Assembly (NCBI GenBank): GCA_028277795.1
Contig: JANQFP010000139.1
Span: 1-45,833 of the forward strand
Length of the DNA stretch: 45,833 nucleotides
Source: Rhodospirillales bacterium
GTDB taxonomy: Bacteria; Pseudomonadota; Alphaproteobacteria; Rhodospirillales; JANQFP01
Reading direction: 5' to 3'
Part shown: positions 35,882 through 44,100 of the stretch, one piece after another
Numbering within the stretch: position 1 is the first letter of the stretch
Layout of the letters: every line of letters begins with the position of its first letter
Notes under the pieces: model-generated
Told to the model about the DNA's origin: nothing
Database searches by the model: none
The model's input: only the letters and a program-made list of their open reading frames with translations
Made by a program: the position numbers and the translations under genes

Positions 35882-36700
35882 TTACCGTTCCTCGCGGGCG
35901 AGGACCGGTCCCAGGCTGTCGCGCAATCGGGCCAGTGCCGCCGCCTCCAACTGACGCACCCGGTCCTTGGACAGATTCAGCTCGCGGCCAATGGCCTCGA
36001 AGGTGTGGCGCGCCTCCTCCAGGTAGCGCCGGCGGATGACGAGCTGCTCGCGGGGCGGCAGCATGGCCATGGCCTTGGCCACGATCTCACCGAGGAACCG
36101 GTGTTGGATGGCCGCCTCGGCGGCCTGCTCCGGAGTCGGGCCGTCGGCGGCCAGCCGCTCCCCCAGCCAGCCGCGCCCGTCGATGGAATGGTCGCCCGAG
36201 ATGCGCCGGGCCAGGGCCGCGACCTCGGACGCCGTGGTGCCGAACCCCTTGGCCAGCCGCGATGCGATCTCCTCGCTCAGGTCTTCGGCGCCGCCGATGA
36301 TCTGGCGCAGACGGAGGACCATGGCCTTCTGGGCGTTGGTGGTCCCGACCCGGACCAGGGACTGGGAACGCACCACGTAGTCCTGGATGGCGGCGCGGAT
36401 GGACCAGGCGGCGTAGGTGGACAGGCGCACGCCCCGGTCGGGATTGAACTTGCGCACGGCGCGGATCAGACCCAGCGTCCCCTCCTGAACCAGGTCGGCC
36501 ATGGGCTCGCCCCAGCCCCGGTAGCCGCGGGCGATCTTGACCACGAAACGCAGGTGCGAGGCGACCAGCCGATGCGCCGCTTCGTCGTCGCCGGCCCCGG
36601 TGCGCAGGGCCAGGCGGCGCTCCTCGTCGGCGTCGAGCATGGGTTGGCGTGCCGCGCTCCGCAACAGGGCGTCGCTGGCGCTTCTTGTCGGCGAGTCCAT
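35882..36700 (-). CDS. rpoH: RpoH-like sigma-32 family RNA polymerase factor
   Basis: A 272-residue group 3-type sigma-70 relative. Region 2 is HLRFVVKIARGYRG through DLVQEGTLGLIRAVRKFNPDRGVRLSTYAAWSIRAAIQDYV, and region 4 is ILPPREQL-like with EAIGRELNLSKDRVRQLEAAAL. The RpoH box reads AQKAMVLRLRQ, which differs from the enteric QRKLFFNLR but keeps the Gln and LR. Many alphaproteobacteria have two RpoH paralogues, and this could be the second. I chose the ATG at 36700; a GTG at 36733 is possible. TATAAT on the minus strand at 36765-36760 may be its promoter. Confidence 0.88.
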   Translation of the reverse strand: MDSPTRSASDALLRSAARQPMLDADEERRLALRTGAGDDEAAHRLVASHLRFVVKIARGYRGWGEPMADLVQEGTLGLIRAVRKFNPDRGVRLSTYAAWSIRAAIQDYVVRSQSLVRVGTTNAQKAMVLRLRQIIGGAEDLSEEIASRLAKGFGTTASEVAALARRISGDHSIDGRGWLGERLAADGPTPEQAAEAAIQHRFLGEIVAKAMAMLPPREQLVIRRRYLEEARHTFEAIGRELNLSKDRVRQLEAAALARLRDSLGPVLAREER

Positions 36701-36759
36701 GGGCGTTCGTCCAGTGGTTTCCTTGCGGCGCACCGTGTCTGCGCCTTCAAAGCACCCAT

Positions 36760-36776
36760 ATTATACCTTACAATTC
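36760..36776. promoter_or_regulatory. AT-rich divergent promoter region of rpoH and tetR-like gene
   Basis: TATAAT reads on the minus strand at 36765-36760, and TTCAAA with TACAAT 17 bases later reads on the plus strand around 36747-36775. The patch is the only AT-rich stretch between the two divergent genes. Either strand lacks a full consensus -35. Confidence 0.35.
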
Positions 36777-36821
36777 CCTGCACATGGGGGCGCGTTGACC
36801 ATCTTGGAAGGGGAGAGGGCG

Positions 36822-37517
36822 ATGGCCGGCGAAAGCAAGGACCGAGGAGGCGGCGCCAAGGGCGGAGCCCGCCGCAAAACCGCTGCAAGCGGCGCCAAGG
36901 TCGATACCGCGGACAGGGTGGTGGCGGCCGCCTTCGACATGGCCGTGGCCCGCGGGTGGCAGAGCGTCACCCTCAACGATGTTGCCGAGTCGACGGGCCT
37001 CAGCCTGGCCGAGGTGTACCGCCTGTTCCCCTCGAAGACCGCGATCCTCGACCGCTTCGTCGAATCCGTCGATGCCGAGGTGCTGGCGGCCGGCGCGGCC
37101 GACTTGGGCGAGCCGCCCCGCGACCGCCTGTTCGACGTGCTGATGCGCCGATTCGACGCCCTCAACCCGCGCAAGGACGCGGTCGCCTCCATCCTCAACG
37201 ACCTGGCCGGTGATCCGCTCGCCGCCGCGGCGAGCCTGCCTGCCTTCCTGCGGTCCATGGGGTGGATGCTGGAGGCCGCCGGGCTGTCGGCAAGCGGCGC
37301 CATCGGCGCCTTGCGCGTCAAGGGCTTGGCCGCCATCTGGCTCGACGCCCTGCGCGTGTGGCTCCACGACGACAGCCCCGACATGGCGCGGACCATGGCC
37401 GCCCTGGACCGCAATCTGCGCCGGGCCGAACGACTGGTCCGCATGTGCCCGCCCCTGCCCGGGATGGGCCGGCATTGCCGACCCCGGCGGTCGGATGAGC
37501 CGGCCGCCGCCGACTGA
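36822..37517 (+). CDS. TetR-family transcriptional regulator
   Basis: A 231-residue repressor-like protein. The first 27 residues are Gly/Lys/Arg-rich and disordered. The helix-turn-helix is SVTLNDVAESTGLSLAEVYRLFP (about residues 47-69), followed by SKTAILDRF. The C-terminal ligand-binding part is helical with a hydrophobic core (GLAAIWLDALRVWL). ATG at 36822 after GGGAGAGGGC. It lies just upstream of the phasin gene with 187 bases between; a regulatory link is likely but not shown. Confidence 0.85.
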   Translation: MAGESKDRGGGAKGGARRKTAASGAKVDTADRVVAAAFDMAVARGWQSVTLNDVAESTGLSLAEVYRLFPSKTAILDRFVESVDAEVLAAGAADLGEPPRDRLFDVLMRRFDALNPRKDAVASILNDLAGDPLAAAASLPAFLRSMGWMLEAAGLSASGAIGALRVKGLAAIWLDALRVWLHDDSPDMARTMAALDRNLRRAERLVRMCPPLPGMGRHCRPRRSDEPAAAD

Positions 37518-37601
37518 ATATCCCCTGAACGGCCCCCCGCGAGAGGGGCCGTAAGGCAGGCGGACCGGGCTTTTCGGAGGGGTCCGAGCTGGCCCGCGAA
37601 T

Positions 37602-37667
37602 GCCGTTGTGCGGCGCACAAATTCCTTGACAAGCCTTTCACTTGGAACCATATTGTCGCCGTTGTGC
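37602..37667 (+). promoter_or_regulatory. phasin promoter with repeated operator-like sites
   Basis: TTGACA (37626-37631) and CATATT (37649-37654) are 17 bases apart. The 10-base direct repeat GCCGTTGTGC occurs at 37602-37611, upstream of the -35, and at 37658-37667, over the expected start point. The upstream copy is part of a palindrome TTGTG-CGGCG-CACAA (37606-37620), and the downstream copy continues into ACCGCAG. PhaR-type repressors of phasin genes bind TGC/GCA-rich sites, so these may be PhaR operators. Confidence 0.55.
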
Positions 37668-37704
37668 ACCGCAGCATTTTCGATACATCTTCGGAGTAAG
37701 ACTC

Positions 37705-38184
37705 ATGGCTCAAAGTGGCGATCCCTTCTTCAACTTCGACATCACCAAGATGATGTCCGAGTTCGACCCCGCTAAGATCGCCGACGAGTTCGCCAAGATG
37801 GCGAGCCAGTACAAGATCCCCGGGGTCGACATGGACTCGCTGGTGGAAGGTCAGCGCAAGAACCTGGAGGCCCTGACCGCCGCTAACCGCGTGGCGTTCG
37901 AGGGCGTGCAGGCCGTGGCCAAGCGGCAAGCCGAGATCCTTCAGGAGACCATGAACGAGGCGGCCGGCGCCATGGACGCGGTGGCCAAGTCGGGCAGCCC
38001 GCAGGAAGCGGCGGCCAAGCAGGCCGAGCTGGTCAAGGGGGCCTTCGAGAAAGCCCTGGCCAACATGCGCGAGCTGGCCGAGATGGTGAGCAAGTCCAAC
38101 ACCGAGGCCACCCAGGCGATCAACAGCCGCATTACCGAGACCCTTGATGAAATCAAGGACATGGCGCTGAAGTTCAACAAGTAG
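37705..38184 (+). CDS. phasin family protein
   Basis: A 159-residue amphipathic helical protein that coats polyhydroxyalkanoate granules and controls their size and number. The N-terminus [22 protein letters not shown] and the long helical body ([25 protein letters not shown]) fit the TIGR01841-like phasins. ATG at 37705; GGAG nine bases upstream. The frame continues 21 codons upstream without conservation. A strong terminator follows, so it is a single-gene transcript. No PHA synthase is in the window. Confidence 0.9.
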   Translation: MAQSGDPFFNFDITKMMSEFDPAKIADEFAKMASQYKIPGVDMDSLVEGQRKNLEALTAANRVAFEGVQAVAKRQAEILQETMNEAAGAMDAVAKSGSPQEAAAKQAELVKGAFEKALANMRELAEMVSKSNTEATQAINSRITETLDEIKDMALKFNK

Positions 38185-38208
38185 CTTCGCGCTCTACACG
38201 GACACGTG

Positions 38209-38238
38209 ACGGCCGGCCCCGACGGGGACGGCCGTTTG
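38209..38238 (+). terminator. intrinsic terminator of phasin gene
   Basis: ACGGCC-G-GCCCC pairs with GGGG-A-CGGCCGT around a 3-base loop (38209-38235), followed by TTG. Very stable stem, short T run. Confidence 0.65.
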
Positions 38239-38264
38239 CGCGCCGGGTGGGACCGATTCCCGCC

Positions 38265-38600
38265 ATGACCATCGATTACGACGATTTCCTGCGCGTTGAC
38301 GTCAGGGTCGGCACCATCATCCGCGCCGAACCGTTTCCCGAGGCGCGGGCGCCGGCCATCAAGCTGTGGATCGATTTCGGGCCGGAGGTGGGCGAGAAGA
38401 AGACGTCCGCCCAGATCACGCGCTACTACGACCCCGGCTCCCTGGCCGGCCGGCAGGTGGCGGCAGTGGTCAACTTCCCGCCCAAGCAGATCGGCAAGTT
38501 CATGTCCGAATGCCTGGTCCTCGGGTTTCCCGACGAGGACGGAGAGGTGGTGCTGATCGCGCCCGACCGGCCGGTTCCCATCGGCGGCCGGCTCTTCTGA
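38265..38600 (+). CDS. CsaA-like tRNA-binding domain protein
   Basis: A 111-residue OB-fold protein of the CsaA/Trbp111 type. The signature [12 protein letters not shown] opens the domain, and [21 protein letters not shown] closes it. Members bind tRNA elbows or act as export chaperones. ATG at 38265; an ATG at 38247 is possible. It ends 6 bases before the convergent transporter stop. Confidence 0.88.
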   Translation: MTIDYDDFLRVDVRVGTIIRAEPFPEARAPAIKLWIDFGPEVGEKKTSAQITRYYDPGSLAGRQVAAVVNFPPKQIGKFMSECLVLGFPDEDGEVVLIAPDRPVPIGGRLF

Positions 38601-38605
38601 CCGCG

Positions 38606-39544
38606 CTAACCCACCTCCAGCACAATCAGCAGCGCCGAGACGGTGACCACGGAGACCGCCGTCGACAGCACGATGGCCGCCGAGGCGCGTTTCACGTAGA
38701 CCTCGTATTGCTGGGCGACCACGAACACCAGCGCGCCGACCGGCAGCGCGGCCAGGATGATGGCGCTCTTGGCCCATAGCGGTTCCAGGTCGAAGACATA
38801 CCGCACCAGGATGAAGGTCGCGACCGGCTGAAAGGCGAGCTTCAGGAACACCAGCCAAGACACCTCGCCCACGTGCCCGAAGATGGACCGCCCGACCAGC
38901 GACAGCCCAAGGGCGAACAGGGCCGCCGGCGCCGCGGCCGCCGCCATCAGGTCGAGGAAGTTGCCGATGGGCTTCGGGATGGGGATGGCGAAGTACGAGA
39001 ACCCGATGCCGAGAAACGACGCCAACAGCAGCGGATTCCGCGCCAGCGTCGCGCCCACCTCCGCCGCCACATGGGCGATCGACGTCCCCTTGGCCCGGGT
39101 CGCCTCCAGGGCCGCGACCACGCCGCCGATGAGGACGATGTTGCCGGCCACCGTGGCCACGATGGCCGGCAGGGCGCCGCGCTCGCCCAACGCGATCTGG
39201 AACAGCGCGATGCCCATGTAGCCGGTGTTGGCGAACACCGCGGCGAAGCCGTGCACGGCCAGCGTGGCGACGCCGTGACCGAAGACGACGCGGCCCACGG
39301 CGAGGGCCAGGAGCAGGGTGGCCAGCGTGCCCAGCAGGAAGGCGGCGATGAAGGGCCAGTTCAGCACCTCGTCGATGGGCGAGCGGGCGGTGAAGACGAA
39401 CAGCAGCGGCGGCAGCGCGAAGAAGTAGACGAACCGGTTGAGGGCGGCGGCCGACTCGGCCCCGAGAACGCGCCAGCGACCGCTCAGGTAGCCGGCGGCG
39501 ATGATGGCGAAGACCGGAATGGCGACGTTGACGAGGGCTTCCAT
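38606..39544 (-). CDS. AEC (auxin efflux carrier) family transporter
   Basis: A 312-residue inner-membrane protein with about ten hydrophobic helices. The AEC pattern is clear: early VAIPVFAIIAAGYLSGR, ALNRFVYFFALPPLLF, FANTGYMGIALF and AAPAALFALGLSLVG. Bacterial members move malate, malonate and other organic acids. ATG at 39544. No clear operon partner; substrate unknown. Confidence 0.88.
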   Translation of the reverse strand: MEALVNVAIPVFAIIAAGYLSGRWRVLGAESAAALNRFVYFFALPPLLFVFTARSPIDEVLNWPFIAAFLLGTLATLLLALAVGRVVFGHGVATLAVHGFAAVFANTGYMGIALFQIALGERGALPAIVATVAGNIVLIGGVVAALEATRAKGTSIAHVAAEVGATLARNPLLLASFLGIGFSYFAIPIPKPIGNFLDLMAAAAAPAALFALGLSLVGRSIFGHVGEVSWLVFLKLAFQPVATFILVRYVFDLEPLWAKSAIILAALPVGALVFVVAQQYEVYVKRASAAIVLSTAVSVVTVSALLIVLEVG

Positions 39545-39710
39545 GACCGTCGGGTGCGTTGCCAACCACGCCGGGGGAAGGTAGCAGGGCAGGCGTCGAT
39601 GGTCACACCCGGGTGGATGATGGCCGGCCGCGCCACGAGGCCGCTGCGGTTCCAACGGCCGAGTCGTCCCCCTATAGTGAGCCACGGGGGTCCCAGCTAG
39701 GAGGACGGAA

Positions 39711-42611
39711 ATGAACCGTTGGCCGGTCCTGGCATTGGCCGTTCTGGCGGTCTGGCCCGGCGGCGCCGGGGCGACGCACCACGAGACCGAGTCCCGGTTC
39801 CTGAGTGGGGTCCGTCAGCTCACCTTCGAGGGCCGGCGGGCCGGCGAGGGGTACTTCAGCAGCGATGGCCGCTCGATGATCTTCCAGAGCGAGCGCGAGC
39901 CGGGCAACCCGTTCTACCAGATGTACGTCCTGGATCTGGAGACCGGCGACACCCGCCGCGTGTCGCCGGGCCACGGCAAGACCACCTGCGGCTGGATTCA
40001 TCCCGACGGGCACCGGGTGCTGTTCGCCTCCACCCAGGACGACCCGGAGGCCCGCGCCAAGCAGCAGGCCGAGCTGGACTTCCGCGCCTCGGGTCAGAAG
40101 CGACGCTATTCCTGGGACTACGACGAGACCTACGACATCCAGGAGTACGACCTGGAGAGCGGCCGCTACCGCAACCTGACCCGGACCCCCGGCTACGACG
40201 CCGAAGGCGCCTACTCCCCGGACGGGACGCGCATCGTCTTCGCCTCCAACCGTGCCGCCTATGGCCGTCCACTTACCGCCAACGAGGCCCGCCGCCTCGA
40301 TCACGACAAGTCCTATTTCATGGACCTCTACGTGATGAACGCCGACGGCTCGGACGTGCGGCAGCTCACCGATGCCCCGGGCTACGACGGCGGGCCGTTC
40401 TTCAGCTTCGACGGCCGCAAGATCGTGTGGCGGCGGTTCTCACCGGACGGGTCGCGGGCCGAGGTCTTCACCATGAATGCCGACGGCTCGGAGCAGCGCC
40501 GGATCACCCGTCTCGGCGCCATGTCGTGGGCGCCGTTCTTCCACCCCTCGGGCGCCTACGTGATCTTCGCCACCAACCTACACGGGTTCGGCAACTTCGA
40601 GCTCTACCTGGTCGACGCCGAAGGACGGAAGGAGCCGGTGCGGGTCACCCACACAGACGGCTTCGACGGGCTCGCCGCCTTCTCCCCCGACGGCCGGACC
40701 CTGACCTGGACCAGCAACCGGACCGCCGACAAAACGTCGCAAATCTTCGTCGCCGATTGGGACCACGCCGCCGCGCTGGCGGCCCTCGGCCTCGACGGCG
40801 CCCCGGCGGCCCCGGCGACAGCGGACACCGCGGACGATATCGCCGCCGCCGATCTGCGCCGGCACGTCGAGGCCCTGGCCTCCGAGGCCATGGACGGGCG
40901 CCTCACCGGCACCGACGGGGAACGCCGCGCCACCGAGTACGTCGCAGCCGCCTTCCGCGCCCTCGGCCTGGCCCCGGCCGGCGAGGACGGGACCTACTTC
41001 CAGGCGTTCACGTTCACCGCCGGCTCGTCCCTTGGCCCTGGCAACACCCTGACCGTGGATGGCGACGCCGCCTTCACCGTGGACGACGATTGGCGGCCGC
41101 TCGGGTTTTCGCGCGGCGGAGAGATCGGGCCGGCCGGCGTCGCTTTCGCCGGCTACGGCATCGTCGCCCCGGGCACCGAGGCGTTCCCGCGCTACGACTC
41201 CTACGCCGGGCTGGACGTGTCCGGCCGCTGGGTGCTGGTTTTCCGCGGCCTGCCCGAAGACGCTCCCCCGGCCCTGAGGACGCACCTCAGCCGCTACGGC
41301 GACCTGCAGTACAAGGCGGCGGTGGCCAAACGCGCCGGCGCCCTGGGCCTGATCGTGGCCCCCGGCCCCACGTCCGGCTATCGGGAGCCCCTGGTGCGCC
41401 TCGCCTACGACGCCGCCGGCGGCACCGCCGGCATCGCGGCGGTTTCGGTCACCGATGCCTTGGCGCGTCGGTTGCTGGCGCCGTCGGGCAAGGACCTGGC
41501 CGACCTGCAGGCGGCATTGGACGGGGGCAGGCCGGAGCCGGGATTCGCGGTGCCCGACATCCGGGCCTCGGCCCGCATCGACATAGTTCGTCATAAGAGA
41601 ACAGGCCGCAACGTCATCGCCCGCCTGGACACCGGTGCGCCACAGGACGCGCCGGCGTTGGTGATCGGCGCCCACGTGGACCACCTGGGCCGCGGCCAAG
41701 CCAGCGGCTCGCGTGCCCTCGGCGAGGAGAAGGACCGCATCCATCCCGGCGCCGACGACAACGCCTCGGGGGTCGCCGCCCTGATCGAGATCGCCCAGGC
41801 GCTGGTCGCCGAGCGGGCGGGCGGCCGCCTGAAGGCCAAGCGCGGCATCCTGTTCGCCGCGTGGTCGGGGGAGGAGCTGGGACTGCTCGGCTCGACCCGC
41901 TTCACCCGGGACCTGGCTGAGCGGCTGGGCGGCAAGTCCATCGCCCCGGCAGTCGCCGCCTATCTCAACATGGACATGGTGGGACGGCTGGACAAACACC
42001 TGTATCTGTTCGGCACCGGCTCCAGCACCGTCTGGGGACGCGAGATCGAGCGCCGCAACGTGCCGGTGGGCCTGTCCATCGTCACCAAGGCCGACAGCTT
42101 CCTGCCCACCGATGCGACCGCCTTCTATCTGGCCGGAGTGCCGATTTTGCATGCCTTCACCGGCAGCCATGCGGAGTACTCGACACCGCGGGACACCCCG
42201 GACCGCCTCAACTACGAAGGCCTGGCCAGGGTGGCACGGCTGATGGCCGGCATCGGGCGGGGCCTCGCCCGCGCGGACGAGGTCCCGGACTACGTGGAGC
42301 AGGACCGGCCCGAGGGCTCGGTGACGGGAAGCCGCCGCCGTTCGACCGTGTACCTGGGCACCATCCCCGACTATGCCGAGGAAGGCGTCACCGGCGTACG
42401 CATCTCCGGCGCCGCCAAGGGCGGGCCGGCCGATCGGGCGGGGCTGGCCGGTGGCGACGTCATCGTTCGCCTGGCCGGCACCGACATCGAGAACATCTAC
42501 GACTACGTCAATGCCCTCAACGGCTTGAAGGTGGGCACGCCGGTCGACATGGTGGTGGTGCGGGACGGTCGTCGGGTGACGCTGACGGTGGTGCCCACGG
42601 CCCGCGAGTAG
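39711..42611 (+). CDS. exported TolB-propeller / M28 exopeptidase / PDZ fusion
   Basis: A 966-residue exported protein with four parts. A signal peptide covers about residues 1-21. A TolB/PD40 beta-propeller runs to about residue 365, with repeats such as YSPDGTRIVFAS and FSPDGRTLTWTS. Residues about 380-620 form the first M28 segment and a PA-type insertion. The zinc exopeptidase core runs from about 630 to 850, with ligands in HVDHLG, GADDNASG, EELGLLGS, NMDMVGR and the late TGSHAEYS. A C-terminal PDZ domain (GGPADRAGLAGGDVI, about 880-965) completes it. ATG at 39711 follows AGGAGGA. Likely a periplasmic or surface peptidase; substrate unknown. Confidence 0.9.
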   Translation: MNRWPVLALAVLAVWPGGAGATHHETESRFLSGVRQLTFEGRRAGEGYFSSDGRSMIFQSEREPGNPFYQMYVLDLETGDTRRVSPGHGKTTCGWIHPDGHRVLFASTQDDPEARAKQQAELDFRASGQKRRYSWDYDETYDIQEYDLESGRYRNLTRTPGYDAEGAYSPDGTRIVFASNRAAYGRPLTANEARRLDHDKSYFMDLYVMNADGSDVRQLTDAPGYDGGPFFSFDGRKIVWRRFSPDGSRAEVFTMNADGSEQRRITRLGAMSWAPFFHPSGAYVIFATNLHGFGNFELYLVDAEGRKEPVRVTHTDGFDGLAAFSPDGRTLTWTSNRTADKTSQIFVADWDHAAALAALGLDGAPAAPATADTADDIAAADLRRHVEALASEAMDGRLTGTDGERRATEYVAAAFRALGLAPAGEDGTYFQAFTFTAGSSLGPGNTLTVDGDAAFTVDDDWRPLGFSRGGEIGPAGVAFAGYGIVAPGTEAFPRYDSYAGLDVSGRWVLVFRGLPEDAPPALRTHLSRYGDLQYKAAVAKRAGALGLIVAPGPTSGYREPLVRLAYDAAGGTAGIAAVSVTDALARRLLAPSGKDLADLQAALDGGRPEPGFAVPDIRASARIDIVRHKRTGRNVIARLDTGAPQDAPALVIGAHVDHLGRGQASGSRALGEEKDRIHPGADDNASGVAALIEIAQALVAERAGGRLKAKRGILFAAWSGEELGLLGSTRFTRDLAERLGGKSIAPAVAAYLNMDMVGRLDKHLYLFGTGSSTVWGREIERRNVPVGLSIVTKADSFLPTDATAFYLAGVPILHAFTGSHAEYSTPRDTPDRLNYEGLARVARLMAGIGRGLARADEVPDYVEQDRPEGSVTGSRRRSTVYLGTIPDYAEEGVTGVRISGAAKGGPADRAGLAGGDVIVRLAGTDIENIYDYVNALNGLKVGTPVDMVVVRDGRRVTLTVVPTARE

Positions 42612-42811
42612 ACCGCGGCCTCCGAGCACGTCGGCCGAAGGTGGCACTTGACCGCCCGGACGCCGGCTTGTTCTTATGGCCGACGCCGTGCCGACCCTGG
42701 TCCGGCCCCCGTTGACGCCGCGAGACGATCCAGCCATTGCCGACCGCCAAAGCACCGAGAGACGGCCGTTCCCGCGCCCGGGCGGCTGCGGGTGATGGCG
42801 AGAGCCCGCCC

Positions 42812-43987
42812 ATGCCGCTGATCACTGACACGCCGTCGCTGGAGGCATTCTGCCGGCGTCAGGCGGCGGCGGAGGTCATCACCGTCGATACCGAGTTCAT
42901 GCGGGAGCGGACCTACTGGCCGGTGCTGTGCCTGGTCCAGGTGGCGGGACCGGACGAGGCGGTGGCCATCGACGCGCTCGCCCAGGGCATGGACCTGGCA
43001 CCCCTGTTCGCCCTTGTGGCCGACCCGGGCGTGCTCAAGGTGTTCCACGCGGCGCGTCAGGACCTGGAGATCTTCTACCATCTGACCGGGCGCATCCCGG
43101 CGCCGGTGTTCGACACCCAGGTGGCGGCCATGGTCTGCGGCTTCGGGGATCAGACCGGCTACGAGACCCTGGTCGCCAAGCTGGCCCAAGCGCGCATCGA
43201 CAAGGCCTCGCGGTTCACAGACTGGGCGGCGCGGCCCCTGAGCGAGCGCCAGATCGCCTACGCCTTGGCCGACGTCACCCATCTGCGCACGGTCTACAGC
43301 AAGCTGCGCCGCCGCCTCGAGGCCAACGGCCGCGAGGGCTGGCTGGATGAGGAGATGGCGGTGCTGACGGCGGCGGAGACCTATGCGGTCGATGCCCGCC
43401 AGGCCTACCGCCGCATCCGCAGCCGCGCCGCCAATCCGCGTTTCCTTGCCGTCCTCCGGGAGGTGGCGGCGTGGCGCGAGACGGAGGCCGAACGGCGCGA
43501 CGTGCCGCGCAACCGGCTGCTGCGCGACGAGGCGCTGACCGAGATCGCCCATCACGCCCCGACCACCGTCGCCGAGTTGGCGCGCACCCGCGGGCTGGGG
43601 AGGAAGGCGGCGGAAGGGCCCGTCGGTTCCGCCCTGCTGACCGCCGTGGCCGCGGGCCTGGCGGTGCCCGACGACGAGTGCCCGACGCCGCTGCAGAAGG
43701 CCGAGCTGCCGCGACGGCTGGGCCCGGTCGCCGACCTGCTCAAGGTGCTGCTGAAGATGAAGTGCGCCGAGTGGGAGGTGGCGCAGAAGCTGGTGGCCTC
43801 GGCCGACGACGTGGAACGCATCGCCGTCCTCGGCCCGGACGCCGACGTGCCGGCGCTGCACGGCTGGCGGCGCCAATTGTTCGGCGAGGACGCCCTGCGC
43901 CTGCGGCGCGGCGACATCGCCCTGGCCGCAGGCGACCGCGCGCTGCGGCTGGTCGAGGTGGAGGCCCCTCCGCCTGACACGGACTGA
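42812..43987 (+). CDS. rnd: ribonuclease D
   Basis: A 391-residue 3'-5' exoribonuclease that trims tRNA and other small RNA ends. The DEDD residues are visible in VDTEFMRERTYWPVLCLVQ, FHAARQDLEIFYH and YALADVTHLRTVY. The C-terminal part holds an HRDC domain. I chose the ATG at 42812 (MPLITDTPSL), the family start; the frame runs 25 codons further upstream. The ppx/gppA gene lies on the opposite strand after a repeat pair; rnd and ppx are often neighbours in alphaproteobacteria. Confidence 0.95.
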   Translation: MPLITDTPSLEAFCRRQAAAEVITVDTEFMRERTYWPVLCLVQVAGPDEAVAIDALAQGMDLAPLFALVADPGVLKVFHAARQDLEIFYHLTGRIPAPVFDTQVAAMVCGFGDQTGYETLVAKLAQARIDKASRFTDWAARPLSERQIAYALADVTHLRTVYSKLRRRLEANGREGWLDEEMAVLTAAETYAVDARQAYRRIRSRAANPRFLAVLREVAAWRETEAERRDVPRNRLLRDEALTEIAHHAPTTVAELARTRGLGRKAAEGPVGSALLTAVAAGLAVPDDECPTPLQKAELPRRLGPVADLLKVLLKMKCAEWEVAQKLVASADDVERIAVLGPDADVPALHGWRRQLFGEDALRLRRGDIALAAGDRALRLVEVEAPPPDTD

Positions 43988-44006
43988 CATCCCGGACCCC
44001 CTGGCC

Positions 44007-44070
44007 ACTCCCGCGCAGGCGGGAGTCCACGGTTCGCACGCTGTTTCTGGATTCCCGCCTGCGCGGGAAT
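44007..44070. repeat. inverted pair of REP-like palindromes
   Basis: ACTCCCGC-GCAG-GCGGGAGT (44007-44026) and ATTCCCGC-CTGC-GCGGGAAT (44051-44070) are two 8-base-pair hairpins in opposite orientation, 24 bases apart. The second, reversed, matches the first including flanking TCCA/TGGA, except for one base pair that changed on both sides (C:G in one, T:A in the other). This is a REPIN-like arrangement, and the element family is common in GC-rich proteobacteria. It separates rnd from ppx/gppA. Confidence 0.75.
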
Positions 44071-44100
44071 GACGGGAGAAGGTCGCCCGACGCAGCTAGG

